Assembly: GCA_038240015.1 (NCBI GenBank) | Contig: JBBSEF010000052.1 | Coordinates: forward strand, 1-21,932 | Direction: 5' to 3' | Origin: CAHJXF01 sp038240015 | GTDB lineage: Bacteria; Pseudomonadota; Gammaproteobacteria; Burkholderiales; Burkholderiaceae_D | DNA length: 21,932 bases | Part shown: positions 14,267 to 21,932 of the stretch, in pieces | How the letters are laid out: the number at the start of each line of letters is the position of its first letter | Numbering within the stretch: the first letter of the stretch is position 1 | Translations under genes and position numbers: made by a program | Notes under the pieces: model-generated | Told to the model about the DNA's origin: nothing | Seen by the model: only the letters and a program-made list of their open reading frames with translations | The model's database searches: none

Positions 14267-15669
14267 CTCGATACGCCGAAGAAGACCGGACCGCATTGCG
14301 CGCGGTCAAAGGAATGCACGATGTGCTGCCTGCCGACGAGGCGCTGTGGGAGCGCTTCGAGAACGCGGCCGCGACGGTTGCGCTTGCTTACGGCTATCGC
14401 CGCATACGCACGCCGATCCTCGAACACGCGGCCTTGTTTGCGCGTGGCATCGGCCAGTTCACCGACATCGTCGAGAAGGAGATGTACGCATTCGAAGACA
14501 AGGCTGACAAGGACGGCCATCGCGAAGTTCTCGCGCTGCGCCCCGAGACTACCGCGTCGGTGGCGCGCGCGGCGATCGAGCACAACCTGCTCTACGAAGG
14601 TCCCCAGCGACTCTGGAACATCGGGCCGATCTTTCGGCGCGAACGTCCGCAGCGCGGACGCTCGCGTCAGTTCCATCAGTTCGATGTCGAGGCGTTGGGG
14701 TTTGCGGGCCCCGATGTCGACGCCGAAGTCATCCTGCTGGCCAAGCGATTGTTCGATGATCTGGGCATCGAAGACTTGCGGCTCGAACTGAACACCATCG
14801 GTCAGCCCGAAGGGCGCGCCGCGCATCGCATTGCATTGATCGAATATCTGGAAGCGAACGACGAGTTGCTCGATGCGGATGCGAAGCGCCGCCTGCACAC
14901 CAATCCGCTGCGCATCCTCGATACGAAGAACCCGGACATGCAGGCGCTGGTCGAAGCCGCGCCGCGCATCAGCGACTTTATCGGCGACGCATCGCGCGCG
15001 CACTTCGAAGGCGTCAAGGCGAGGTTGACGGATGCGGGAGTCGAGTTTCGCGTCAACCCGCGTCTCGTGCGCGGCCTCGATTACTACAACCTCACGGTGT
15101 TCGAGTGGATCACCGACGCGCTCGGTGCACAAGGCACCGTCTGTGGCGGCGGACGTTATGATCCGTTGCTCGCGATGCTGGGCGGCAAGCCCGCGCCCGC
15201 ATGCGGCTTCGCGATCGGCATCGAACGCATTCTCGAACTGATGCGTGCGCACGAGCAGGTTGCGGCGCAAGCGTGCGATGTCTATGTGGCCCATCAGGGC
15301 GAAGCTGCATCGCGTCTCGCGATGCGCGTGGCCGAAGGGCTGCGCACCGTCGGACTCGACGTGATCCTGCATTGCGCGGGCGCGGCCGCAACGACCAGCT
15401 TCAAGTCGCAGATGAAGCGCGCCGATGCGAGCGGCGCGGCCTTTGCGGTCATCCTCGGCGACGACGAAGTCGCTGCGAACGAAGCGACCGTCAAGCCTCT
15501 GGTACGCGGTGCATCGAAAGATGGTTCGCCGCGCGGCGAACAAGAACGCGTGCCGCTCGATGCGCTCGCAAAGACGTTGATCGATGCGCTGGTGGGCGAC
15601 GATGGTGAGAACGGCAACGCGACCGATGAAGAAGCTGCGGCGACTACTGCGCCGCAGACCATGCATTAA
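14263..15669 (+). CDS. hisS: Histidyl-tRNA synthetase
   Basis: The protein has 468 residues. Class II motif 1 lies around RTPILEHAALFARGIGQFTD. Motif 2 is FRRERPQRGRSRQFHQFDVE. The histidine-specific segments are LVRGLDYYNLTVFEW and GGGRYDPL. Motif 3 is ACGFAIGIERILELM. The C-terminal anticodon-binding domain starts near CDVYVAHQGEAASRLAMR. The enzyme charges tRNA-His in the cytoplasm. It is longer than the E. coli enzyme (424 residues) because of short insertions and an Ala/Asp/Glu-rich tail. The start overlaps the ispG stop, which makes the start choice firm and suggests coupled translation. The next gene begins 15 bases after the stop. HisZ, a HisS-like paralogue sometimes found near hflC, is ruled out by the intact motifs 2 and 3 and full anticodon domain. 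Confidence 0.98.
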   Translation: MTRYAEEDRTALRAVKGMHDVLPADEALWERFENAAATVALAYGYRRIRTPILEHAALFARGIGQFTDIVEKEMYAFEDKADKDGHREVLALRPETTASVARAAIEHNLLYEGPQRLWNIGPIFRRERPQRGRSRQFHQFDVEALGFAGPDVDAEVILLAKRLFDDLGIEDLRLELNTIGQPEGRAAHRIALIEYLEANDELLDADAKRRLHTNPLRILDTKNPDMQALVEAAPRISDFIGDASRAHFEGVKARLTDAGVEFRVNPRLVRGLDYYNLTVFEWITDALGAQGTVCGGGRYDPLLAMLGGKPAPACGFAIGIERILELMRAHEQVAAQACDVYVAHQGEAASRLAMRVAEGLRTVGLDVILHCAGAAATTSFKSQMKRADASGAAFAVILGDDEVAANEATVKPLVRGASKDGSPRGEQERVPLDALAKTLIDALVGDDGENGNATDEEAAATTAPQTMH

Positions 15670-15684
15670 TCATTTGGAGACCGT

Positions 15685-16473
15685 GTGGCCTACGATCTGG
15701 AAGAACAGGAAAAAATTGCGACGCTCAAGGCGTGGTGGGAGAAGTATGGCAATGCGTTGACGAGCATCGTGCTCGGCGTAGCCGTTGCTGTCGCGGGATA
15801 CAACCTGTGGCAGTGGTATCAACGCGATCGCACTGCAAAAGCGGCCGGCGCCTACGACGAACTTCAACGCGCGGTCGCGGCGAAGGATCTGCCGCGCACG
15901 CGCGAATTGGCCGGCGTGCTGCTCGACAAGTACGGCTCGACCGGTTACGCCCAGATGGGTGCGGTGCTTTCGGCCAGGGCCAACCTCGATAGCGGCGACG
16001 CCAAGACGGCGAAAGCGCAATTGCAGTGGACCATCGACCACGCGGTCGACCCCGAGTATCGCGCGCTCGGGCGTTTGCGACTGGCAGGCTTGTTGCTCGA
16101 TGAAGGGGCATACGACGAAGCGGCCAAACAAATCAGCTCGACCGCGGCCGCTGATCTGTCGGCGCCATTCCAGGCATCGTTCGCCGATCGGCGCGGCGAC
16201 ATCGACGTCGCGCAGAACAAGCTCGACGACGCCAAGCGCGAATATCGCGCCGCGCTCGCACTGCTCGAGTCGCGCAACGAGGCGCGCGGCTATGCGAATG
16301 TCGTGCAACTGAAGCTCGATGGATTGTTGGGCGGAATCGCTTTGGCCAACCCGGCTTCCGCAACGTCCGCAGCCCCTGCAGCCCCGGCGGCGCCGGAATC
16401 TGCAACGGCCTCGGCCAAATCGTCTGACGCCAAAGCGACAGCGTCCAACAGCGCGCCGGAGAAAAAGCCATGA
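15685..16473 (+). CDS. yfgM: YfgM-like membrane-anchored TPR protein (SecYEG ancillary subunit)
   Basis: The 262 residues begin with the family's conserved YDLEEQEKIATLKAWWEKYG, followed by one membrane span at about residues 25-43 (TSIVLGVAVAVAGYNLWQWY). The periplasmic part is a helical TPR-like domain (AYDELQRAVAAKDLPRTREL, AKAQLQWTIDHAVDPEYRAL, AFADRRGD-type repeats). The last ~45 residues are Ala/Pro/Ser/Lys-rich and probably disordered. In E. coli, YfgM sits at the SecYEG translocon with PpiD and helps outer-membrane and periplasmic protein biogenesis. That role is inferred here. The GTG start has a good GGAG 6 bases upstream (15675-15678). It is flanked by hisS and bamB, the conserved yfgM neighbourhood, and its stop overlaps the bamB ATG (16470-16473). 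Confidence 0.9.
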   Translation: MAYDLEEQEKIATLKAWWEKYGNALTSIVLGVAVAVAGYNLWQWYQRDRTAKAAGAYDELQRAVAAKDLPRTRELAGVLLDKYGSTGYAQMGAVLSARANLDSGDAKTAKAQLQWTIDHAVDPEYRALGRLRLAGLLLDEGAYDEAAKQISSTAAADLSAPFQASFADRRGDIDVAQNKLDDAKREYRAALALLESRNEARGYANVVQLKLDGLLGGIALANPASATSAAPAAPAAPESATASAKSSDAKATASNSAPEKKP

Positions 16474-17681
16474 GCGCATCGCGAAGCCGGACAGCGCGCC
16501 CTCTCGCGCGAACTCTGCAGAACCCGCGGACTTTCGTTGCGGCGGCGGCCGCCGCGCTCAGCCTATCGGGCTGCGCATGGTGGGAAGACGTCCATATCTT
16601 TTCGTCTGCGCCGAAGAACAAGCCGACCGAACTGACCGAGGTCAAGCCCACCATCGCCGTCAAGCCGTTGTGGACTGCGAACGTCGGCAAGGCCGGCAAG
16701 TATTTCTTCACGCCTGCATTGCTCGGGCCCGAAGTGATTGCCGCGGGCGGAGGCGGCATCGTCGAGCGCCATGTCCTCGCGACCGGCGAGCGCGTATGGC
16801 GCGTCGATCTCGATCAGAAGCTTGCGGCGGGCGTAGGCGCCGATGCCAATACGATCGCAGTGATCGGCATCAATGGGGACCTGGTCGCGCTCGAGTCATC
16901 GGGCCAGCAGCGCTGGAAGGTAGCCACGACGGCGGAGATCCTGAGCGCGCCTGCGGTCGGCGAAGGAATCGTGGTGGTGCGCACGACCGATAGTCGCGTG
17001 ATCGCATACGACGCGGCCACGGGCAAGAGACGTTGGGCATACCAGCGCACCAGTCAACCTCTGGTCCTGCGCAGCAACCCGGGCATGGTGATCGATGGGG
17101 GCCTGTTGATCGCGGGTTTTCCAGGCGGTCGTCTGGTCGCATTGAACGTCGCCAACGGCGGCTTGCGCTGGGAGAGTTCGGTTGCAGTACCCAAGGGCGC
17201 GACCGAGCTCGAGCGGGTTGCCGATCTGGTCGGCACGCCGGTCGTGGTCGGACGCGAGGTCTGCGCGGCGGCGTTTCAGGGCCGCGCGGGTTGCTTCGAT
17301 CTATCGACCGGAAATCCGATCTGGGGCCGCGACATCTCGACGTCGACCGGCATCGAGATCGATGGCCGCTTCGCATTCATCGCAGACGACAAGGGCTTCG
17401 TGTCCACCTTCTCGCGCGGCAGCGGCGCGAGCGTATGGAAGTCGGACAAGCTCGCCTACCGTCGACTCACCGCGCCCGCATCGGTGGGGCGCGCGATCGT
17501 GGTGGGTGACTACAAGGGCTTCGTGCATTGGCTCTCGCGCGAGGACGGCTCGTTGATCGCGCGGTCGACCACCGACGGTACCGCCTTGCTCGACGCGCCG
17601 CGTTCGTTCTCCGCGGGTAGCGCGCCGGCCGTTCTGTTTCAGACGCAGGACGGCAATCTGTATGCGTTCGCGGCCGAGTGA
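16470..17681 (+). CDS. bamB: Outer-membrane protein assembly factor BamB
   Basis: This is a 403-residue lipoprotein with lipobox LSGC, lipidated Cys at residue 35. The mature part is an eight-bladed beta-propeller of PQQ-like repeats, visible as recurring 'ATGxxxW' strands: LATGERVWRVDLDQ, ALESSGQQRWKVAT, YDAATGKRRWAYQR, NVANGGLRWESSV, DLSTGNPIWGRDIS and WLSREDGSLIARST. It ends QDGNLYAFAAE. In the family, BamB binds BamA in the outer membrane and scaffolds beta-barrel assembly. The order yfgM-bamB-der is conserved across proteobacteria, which supports the call. The start overlaps the upstream stop (ATGA). The 3' end overlaps the assigned der start by 20 bases. Confidence 0.96.
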   Translation: MSASRSRTARPLARTLQNPRTFVAAAAAALSLSGCAWWEDVHIFSSAPKNKPTELTEVKPTIAVKPLWTANVGKAGKYFFTPALLGPEVIAAGGGGIVERHVLATGERVWRVDLDQKLAAGVGADANTIAVIGINGDLVALESSGQQRWKVATTAEILSAPAVGEGIVVVRTTDSRVIAYDAATGKRRWAYQRTSQPLVLRSNPGMVIDGGLLIAGFPGGRLVALNVANGGLRWESSVAVPKGATELERVADLVGTPVVVGREVCAAAFQGRAGCFDLSTGNPIWGRDISTSTGIEIDGRFAFIADDKGFVSTFSRGSGASVWKSDKLAYRRLTAPASVGRAIVVGDYKGFVHWLSREDGSLIARSTTDGTALLDAPRSFSAGSAPAVLFQTQDGNLYAFAAE

Positions 17682-19107
17682 TGAAAGACTGCGGGACACG
17701 CCGCCGCCGGTGATCGCGATCGTCGGTAGGCCCAACGTCGGCAAGTCGACGCTGTTCAATCGACTGACGCGTTCGCGCGATGCGCTGGTCGCCGATTTTG
17801 CGGGCCTTACGCGTGACCGTCACTACGGTACTGGGCGCCTGGGCGAGCGTCCCTTCCTCGTGATCGACACCGGAGGCTTCGAGCCCGTTGCGAAGGAAGG
17901 CATCGTTCACGAGATGGCCAGGCAGACGCGTCAGGCGATGGCCGAAGCCGACGCGCTGGTGTTCCTCGTCGATGGGCGTCAGGGCTTGACGGGCGCCGAT
18001 CAGGCCATCGCCGACGACTTGCGCAAGTCGGGTCGCCCGCTGGTGATCGCGGTCAACAAGGCCGAAGGCATGCGCTACGGCGCGGTGACGGCCGAGTTCC
18101 ACGAGTTGGGTCTGGGCGAACCGATCGCGATCTCGTCGGCGCATGGCGACGGCGTGCGCGAGCTGATCGATTTTCTTCTCGATGTCGTCGCTCCGCTGCC
18201 TTCGGATGAAGAGCTCGCTGCGCAGGCCGCATTCGATGACGCAGCCGAAGCCGCACCCGGTGACGCAGCCGATGACGCGGGGGATGATGGCCCGCGTCGC
18301 ATCCGCATCGCGATCGTCGGGCGACCCAACGTCGGCAAATCGACGCTGGTCAATACGCTGCTCGGCGAAGAGCGCGTGATCGTGTTCGACCAGCCGGGCA
18401 CGACGCGCGACAGCATCTACATCGACTTCGATCGCAGCGGCAGGCAATACACGTTGATCGATACGGCGGGACTGCGCCGACGCGGCAAGGTATTCGAAGC
18501 GGTCGAGAAATTTTCGGTGGTGAAGACGCTGCAGTCGATCGCCGACGCGAACGTAGTCATTCTGGTGCTCGATGCGCGCTCTGAAATCTCGGACCAGGAC
18601 GCGCACATCGCGGGCTTCATCGTCGAGTCGGGGCGTGCGGTGGTGGTCGCGATCAACAAGTGGGAAGGACTCGACGACTACGCCCGCGAACGCATCAAGC
18701 GCGATGCCGAACGCAAGCTGCAGTTCCTGTCGTTCGCAAAAAGTCACCACATCTCGGCGCTGAAAGCGCAGGGCATCGCCGCGATGATGAAGTCGGTCGA
18801 CGGCGCCGCGGTGGCCGCATTCACGAAGCTCGCGACGCCCAAACTCACGCGCGCGCTGATCGAGGCGGTCGATCGCCAAACGCCTCCGAGGCGCGGCATG
18901 TCGCGGCCCAAGCTGCGATACGCGCATCAAGGGGGGCAAAACCCGCCGGTGATCGTGATTCACGGCAACGGACTCGACAACGTTCCGGAAACCTATCGCC
19001 GCTATCTGGAGGCGAGCTTCAGAGAAACTTTTTCATTGCAGGGCACTCCACTTCGTGTCGAGTTCAAGTCGACCCGCAACCCGTACGCCTCGCAAAGCGC
19101 GAACTGA
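17662..19107 (+). CDS. der: Ribosome-associated GTPase Der (EngA), tandem GTPase domains
   Basis: The protein has 481 residues from ATG 17662. Two GTPase domains are evident. The first has IVGRPNVGKSTLFNRLT, VIDTGGF and VNKAEG (the NKxD position is NKAE, a variant also seen in Burkholderia-type Der). An acidic Asp/Ala-rich linker follows. The second has IVGRPNVGKSTLVNTLL, LIDTAGLRRRGKV and INKWEG. A C-terminal KH-like RNA-binding domain includes RPKLRYAHQGGQNPPVIVIH. The family is essential for 50S subunit maturation. Start: ATG 17662 lies 20 bases inside bamB with AGGA about 11 bases upstream. GTG 17710 would give the more usual short MIAIVGRPN N-terminus, so the first 16 residues are uncertain. 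Confidence 0.96.
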   Translation: MRSRPSDERLRDTPPPVIAIVGRPNVGKSTLFNRLTRSRDALVADFAGLTRDRHYGTGRLGERPFLVIDTGGFEPVAKEGIVHEMARQTRQAMAEADALVFLVDGRQGLTGADQAIADDLRKSGRPLVIAVNKAEGMRYGAVTAEFHELGLGEPIAISSAHGDGVRELIDFLLDVVAPLPSDEELAAQAAFDDAAEAAPGDAADDAGDDGPRRIRIAIVGRPNVGKSTLVNTLLGEERVIVFDQPGTTRDSIYIDFDRSGRQYTLIDTAGLRRRGKVFEAVEKFSVVKTLQSIADANVVILVLDARSEISDQDAHIAGFIVESGRAVVVAINKWEGLDDYARERIKRDAERKLQFLSFAKSHHISALKAQGIAAMMKSVDGAAVAAFTKLATPKLTRALIEAVDRQTPPRRGMSRPKLRYAHQGGQNPPVIVIHGNGLDNVPETYRRYLEASFRETFSLQGTPLRVEFKSTRNPYASQSAN

Positions 19108-19131
19108 ACGCGCGTCGCGTGGCGAATCGAG

Positions 19132-19161
19132 TTGAATTCAGCGGCTGAAATCGACTACATT
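19132..19161 (+). promoter_or_regulatory. Candidate sigma-70 promoter for hfq
   Basis: TTGAAT (19132-19137) and TACATT (19156-19161) are spaced by 18 bases in the 193-base gap between der and hfq. Each hexamer matches the consensus at four or five positions. A second TTGAATTC (19160-19167) repeats the sequence at 19132-19139 exactly 28 bases later. The frame upstream of hfq is open, but its translation does not look like Hfq. Confidence 0.45.
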
Positions 19162-19300
19162 GAATTCGCTGCGCGCGGCCCAAACTTTCGCGTATGCCTG
19201 CAACATCCGTCGGCCCGCAATCGGGACGCTGACGAAAGGGCGGACCGACGACTCTCGCCGACCGCATCAACTCTTCAAACAAATCTTCGGGAGCACCATC

Positions 19301-19537
19301 ATGAGTAACAAAGGGCAACTTCTACAAGACCCGTTCCTCAACGCCTTGCGCAAGGAACACATTCCCGTTTCGATCTATCTGGTCAACGGCATCAAGCTGC
19401 AAGGGCAGATCGAATCCTTCGATCAATATGTCGTACTGCTTCGCAACACCGTCACGCAGATGGTTTACAAGCATGCGATCTCGACGGTGGTCCCGGCGCG
19501 CGCGGTCAATTTCACGGTGGATCCGGTCGACGAGTGA
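19301..19537 (+). CDS. hfq: RNA chaperone Hfq
   Basis: This is a 78-residue Sm-like protein. It shows the proximal-face residues QDPFLNALR, the Sm1 motif VNGIKLQGQIESFDQYVVLL and the Sm2 motif YKHAISTVVP, with the Y-K-H triad at residues 56-58. A basic rim pair (Arg17, Lys18) is present. The acidic tail is short (VDPVDE), giving 78 residues against 102 in E. coli. Hfq forms a hexamer that pairs small RNAs with mRNAs. In enterics it is needed for rpoS translation, and rpoS lies about 13 kb away in this window. GGGAG at 19289-19293 precedes ATG 19301. The stop overlaps the GTG of hflX (19534-19537), the conserved hfq-hflX-hflK order. Confidence 0.98.
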   Translation: MSNKGQLLQDPFLNALRKEHIPVSIYLVNGIKLQGQIESFDQYVVLLRNTVTQMVYKHAISTVVPARAVNFTVDPVDE

Positions 19538-20787
19538 GAGGACAATCTCGTCGATCCGAAGCAAGCGGCGCCGGCCTTGGCTCTCCGGTCGACGTACCCG
19601 CCGCGGCTCCATCTGTTCCCTCTGTACGCGTCAGCGGCCACGCATCGCGTGCGGATGCGCCACCGCGTGCGCTGCTGGTGTCAGTGGACTTCGGGCGCAG
19701 CGATGCGAAAGCGAGCCTTGAAGAACTGACCCAACTGGTGCAATCGGCGGGCGCCGAACCGCTTGCGGTCGTGACGACCAAAAGACAGAGTCCCGACGCA
19801 ACCACCTTCATCGGATCGGGCAAGGTCGAAGAAATCGCCGAGCGGGTTCAGAAGGAAAATTTCGATCTCGTCGTGTTCGATCACGCGTTGTCACCCGCGC
19901 AGCAACGCAACCTCGAACGCAAACTGCAAGTCAACGTGGTCGATCGCACCGCGCTGATCCTCGACATCTTCGCGCAGCGCGCCAAGAGTCACGACGGCAA
20001 GGTGCAGGTCGAGCTGGCGCAGCTCAGTCACCTCGCCACCCGTCTGGTTCGCGGATGGACCCACCTCGAACGTCAAAAGGGCGGTATCGGATTGCGCGGT
20101 CCGGGCGAGACGCAGCTCGAGACCGACCGCCGATTGATCGGCGATCGCGTGAAGGCATTGCGGGGAAAGCTCGACAAGCTCGGCCGCCAGCGCGCCACCC
20201 AGCGTCGCGCCCGCACGCGCAGCGGGGCGTTGTCGGTTTCGCTGGTGGGCTATACCAACGCCGGCAAGTCCACGCTCTTCAATGCCCTGACGCATGCGGA
20301 TGCGTACGCGGCCGATCAATTGTTCGCGACGCTCGACACCACGTCGCGCCGACTCTATCTCGAAGGCGCCGGACAGATCGTTCTGTCCGACACGGTGGGC
20401 TTCATACGCGAGCTTCCCCATACGCTGATCGAAGCCTTCAAGGCCACGCTCGAAGAGACCATACGCGCCGACCTGCTCTTGCACGTGGTCGATGTCGCGA
20501 GCCCTCAACGCAAGGAGCAGATCGCCCAGGTCAATGCCGTGCTCGCCGAAATCGGAGCCGCCGACATCCCGCAGATCATGGTGTTCAACAAGATCGACTC
20601 GGCCGGTCTTCTCCCGTCGGTCGAACGCGATGTGCGTGATAACATCCGCCGCGTTTCGGTGAGCGCGCGCCTGGGTTCGGGACTGCAGGAGCTACGCGGC
20701 GCGCTGGTGGATGCGGCGCATGCGCTTCGAAGTGAAGCGCGAAGCGAAGAGCAAAGCGAAGATGCGCGGCCCCTTATTCATGAATAG
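19534..20787 (+). CDS. hflX: Ribosome-splitting GTPase HflX
   Basis: The protein has 417 residues from GTG 19534, which overlaps the hfq stop. The first ~45 residues are Ser/Ala/Pro-rich and poorly conserved. The HflX N-terminal domain begins near ALLVSVDFG and includes TTFIGSGKVEEIAE and FDHALSPAQQRNLE. Then come the family signature GLRGPGETQLETDRR and a coiled helical stretch. The GTPase domain has GYTNAGKSTLFN (residues 239-250), LSDTVGFIRELPH and FNKID. The tail (ARSEEQSEDARPLIHE) is repetitive and acidic. In E. coli, HflX splits stalled ribosomes during heat stress. No strong Shine-Dalgarno precedes GTG 19534, so reinitiation after hfq is likely. A later GTG near 19679 would remove most of the extension and cannot be excluded. 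Confidence 0.96.
   Translation: MRGQSRRSEASGAGLGSPVDVPAAAPSVPSVRVSGHASRADAPPRALLVSVDFGRSDAKASLEELTQLVQSAGAEPLAVVTTKRQSPDATTFIGSGKVEEIAERVQKENFDLVVFDHALSPAQQRNLERKLQVNVVDRTALILDIFAQRAKSHDGKVQVELAQLSHLATRLVRGWTHLERQKGGIGLRGPGETQLETDRRLIGDRVKALRGKLDKLGRQRATQRRARTRSGALSVSLVGYTNAGKSTLFNALTHADAYAADQLFATLDTTSRRLYLEGAGQIVLSDTVGFIRELPHTLIEAFKATLEETIRADLLLHVVDVASPQRKEQIAQVNAVLAEIGAADIPQIMVFNKIDSAGLLPSVERDVRDNIRRVSVSARLGSGLQELRGALVDAAHALRSEARSEEQSEDARPLIHE
20722..20740 (+). other. Hairpin near the hflX 3' end
   Basis: GCGCTTC (20722-20728) and GAAGCGC (20734-20740) form a perfect 7-bp stem with a 5-base loop, followed by several GCGAAG copies up to 20760. It lies inside hflX about 40 bases before the hflK start. 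No T-run follows, so it is not an intrinsic terminator. It could be an RNA processing site or a by-product of the repetitive Ser-Glu-Ala-Arg tail. Confidence 0.5.
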
Positions 20788-21932
20788 GTTCCTGGTGTTC
20801 AACGAAGGCGGACCCGACGACCGGCGACCACCCGGACGTCGAGACGGACCGCCCGATCTCGAAGAATTGTGGCGCGATTTGAATCGCCGTATCTCGGGCT
20901 TGTTCGGCGGCAAGAAGGGTCCGACCCCGCCCCGCGCCGTGAACAGCGGCGGCAACGGCGGCGGGTCGGGCTTCACACCCGGGGCGCGCAGCACCAAGGC
21001 GATCGTCGTCATCGTCATTGCGGCAGTGTTCGCGATCTGGCTTGCCAGCGGCTTCTTCATCGTGCAGGAAGGTCAGACCGGCGTGATCCTCCAGTTCGGT
21101 CGATACAAGGCCATGACGGGCGCCGGCATCCAGTGGCGCTGGCCGTATCCGATCCAGAGCCACGAGGTCGTCAACATTTCGGGTGTGCGTACGGTCGAAG
21201 TCGGCTATACCGGCAGCGTGCGGACCAAGGTCCCGCGCGAGTCGCTGATGCTCACCGACGACGAGAACATCATCGACCTGCAGATGGCGGTGCAGTACCG
21301 CTTGAAGGACGCAGGCGAATATCTGTTCATCAACAAGAATCCCGACGAAGCCGTCAAACAGGCCGCCGAGACTTCGGTGCGCGAAGTGGTGGGCCGCAGC
21401 AAGATGGACACGGTGCTCTATGAAGGACGCGAGCAAGTCGCGATCCAGGTGTCGGCGCTGATGCAGCAGATCCTCGATCGCTACAAGACCGGGATATTAA
21501 TCACCAGCGTGACCGTGCAGAGCGCGCAACCGCCCGAACAGGTGCAGGCCGCGTTCGACGATGCCGTCAAGGCCGGACAGGATCGCGAGCGCTCGAAGAA
21601 CGAAGGTCAGGCCTACGCCAACGATGTGATCCCGCGCGCACGAGGCAATGCGTCCCGTCTGTTGCAGGAGGCCTCGGGCTACAAGCAGAACGTGATCGCG
21701 CGCGCCGAAGGCGACGCGAGCCGCTTCGGCGCGGTCGTCGCTGAATATTCGAAGGCGCCGGTCGTGACGCGTCAGCGCATGTACATCGACACCATGCAGG
21801 AGATCTACGCGAACGTGGCCAAGGTGATGGTCGATGCGCGCGCCGGCGGCAACCTGTTGATGCTGCCGCTCGACAAGTTGCTGCAACAGACCGCGCAGGA
21901 CGCGAATGCGCGTGCCGCAAGTCAGTCGTCGA
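20780..21932 (+). CDS. hflK: FtsH protease modulator HflK (3' end outside window)
   Basis: The frame is open to the window end, giving 384 residues without a stop. The N-terminal cytoplasmic segment is Gly/Arg/Pro-rich and holds the family motif GPPDLEELWRDLNRR. One membrane span lies at about residues 74-93 (AIVVIVIAAVFAIWLASGFF). The SPFH/band-7 domain follows: VQEGQTGVILQFGRYK, MLTDDENIIDLQMAVQYRLK, SVREVVGRSKMD and AQPPEQVQAAFDDAVKAGQD. A coiled-coil segment and YSKAPVVTRQRMYIDTMQEI come near the end. In E. coli, HflK and HflC form a large membrane assembly around FtsH and restrain its proteolysis; hflC presumably follows outside the window. ATG 20780 overlaps hflX by 8 bases; in-frame ATG 20762 is an alternative. 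Neither has a good Shine-Dalgarno, so coupling to hflX is likely. Confidence 0.96.
   Translation, partial: MNRFLVFNEGGPDDRRPPGRRDGPPDLEELWRDLNRRISGLFGGKKGPTPPRAVNSGGNGGGSGFTPGARSTKAIVVIVIAAVFAIWLASGFFIVQEGQTGVILQFGRYKAMTGAGIQWRWPYPIQSHEVVNISGVRTVEVGYTGSVRTKVPRESLMLTDDENIIDLQMAVQYRLKDAGEYLFINKNPDEAVKQAAETSVREVVGRSKMDTVLYEGREQVAIQVSALMQQILDRYKTGILITSVTVQSAQPPEQVQAAFDDAVKAGQDRERSKNEGQAYANDVIPRARGNASRLLQEASGYKQNVIARAEGDASRFGAVVAEYSKAPVVTRQRMYIDTMQEIYANVAKVMVDARAGGNLLMLPLDKLLQQTAQDANARAASQSS

Noticed and set aside
13004..14296. 430-residue minus-strand frame opposite ispG, and the similar 428-residue frame opposite rlmN (9837-11123)
   Set aside because: Both are shadows of well-identified plus-strand genes with intact catalytic motifs. 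Neither shows a recognisable domain or a ribosome-binding site.
14224..15666. Very long open frame (480 residues) on the minus strand opposite hisS
   Set aside because: It mirrors a clear, complete hisS gene. Its composition (Arg, Ala, His, Asp-rich) is the usual shadow of GC-rich codon use, and no family is recognisable.
18050..18070. NKAE instead of NKxD in the first GTPase domain of Der
   Set aside because: It looked like a lost G4 residue, but NKAE at this position is, to my knowledge, common in betaproteobacterial Der and the rest of the domain is intact.
17467..18963. 498-residue minus-strand frame opposite der
   Set aside because: der has both GTPase domains intact on the plus strand. 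The antisense translation is low-complexity and Arg/His-rich.
19160..19300. 47-residue N-terminal extension of Hfq
   Set aside because: Hfq of known length begins at 19301 with a good GGGAG site. The upstream part overlaps the candidate promoter.

Overview
The window is a GC-rich, gene-dense piece of bacterial chromosome. It holds 19 protein genes and one tRNA gene, and almost every gene is a recognisable housekeeping gene. Gene content and order point to a betaproteobacterium, most likely Burkholderiales. Signs of this are surE-pcm-nlpD-rpoS, the run ndk-rlmN-pilF/pilW-rodZ-ispG-hisS-yfgM-bamB-der-hfq-hflX-hflK, and a MerR-type regulator directly behind pheT-ihfA. Species cannot be named from the sequence alone. 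All genes lie on the + strand except one Bax-inhibitor-1 family membrane protein. I saw no insertion sequence, phage gene, CRISPR array, toxin-antitoxin pair or other accessory island.

Region 1 (1-2287): the 3' end of pheT, a possible terminator, ihfA, a small MerR-family regulator, then tRNA-Pro(GGG) with a perfect TATAAT box and a strong intrinsic terminator. Region 2 (2298-8408): the stationary-phase and repair cluster surE-pcm-nlpD-rpoS, followed by a PolB-like 3'-5' exonuclease and the 23S rRNA methyltransferase rlmD. It ends in a terminator shared with the convergent membrane protein gene (8431-9153, minus strand). Region 3 (9424-19107): a long co-directional run. It covers nucleotide metabolism (ndk), rRNA/tRNA modification (rlmN), type IV pilus assembly (pilF/pilW), cell shape (rodZ), isoprenoid synthesis (ispG), histidyl-tRNA charging (hisS), the periplasmic chaperone-like YfgM, outer-membrane assembly (bamB) and ribosome assembly (der). 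Region 4 (19301-21932): hfq-hflX-hflK, with hflK cut by the window edge.

Many genes overlap by 1-4 bases (surE/pcm, nlpD/rpoS, rlmN/pilF, ispG/hisS, yfgM/bamB, hfq/hflX), which suggests polycistronic mRNAs with translational coupling. Translation, RNA handling and envelope biogenesis dominate. RpoS and Hfq, partners in stress regulation in well-studied bacteria, both lie here but in separate operons.

No undescribed biological system is visible. The points worth a second look are small. surE has an intrinsic terminator 10 bases before its start codon and no Shine-Dalgarno site. The rpoS start codon sits in a small hairpin loop and overlaps the nlpD stop. A possible terminator lies between pheT and ihfA. 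There is a 14-bp tandem repeat between rodZ and ispG, a slippage-prone repeat in the Pcm N-terminal extension, and a hairpin in the hflX/hflK junction. No stretch longer than 300 bases lacks a gene.
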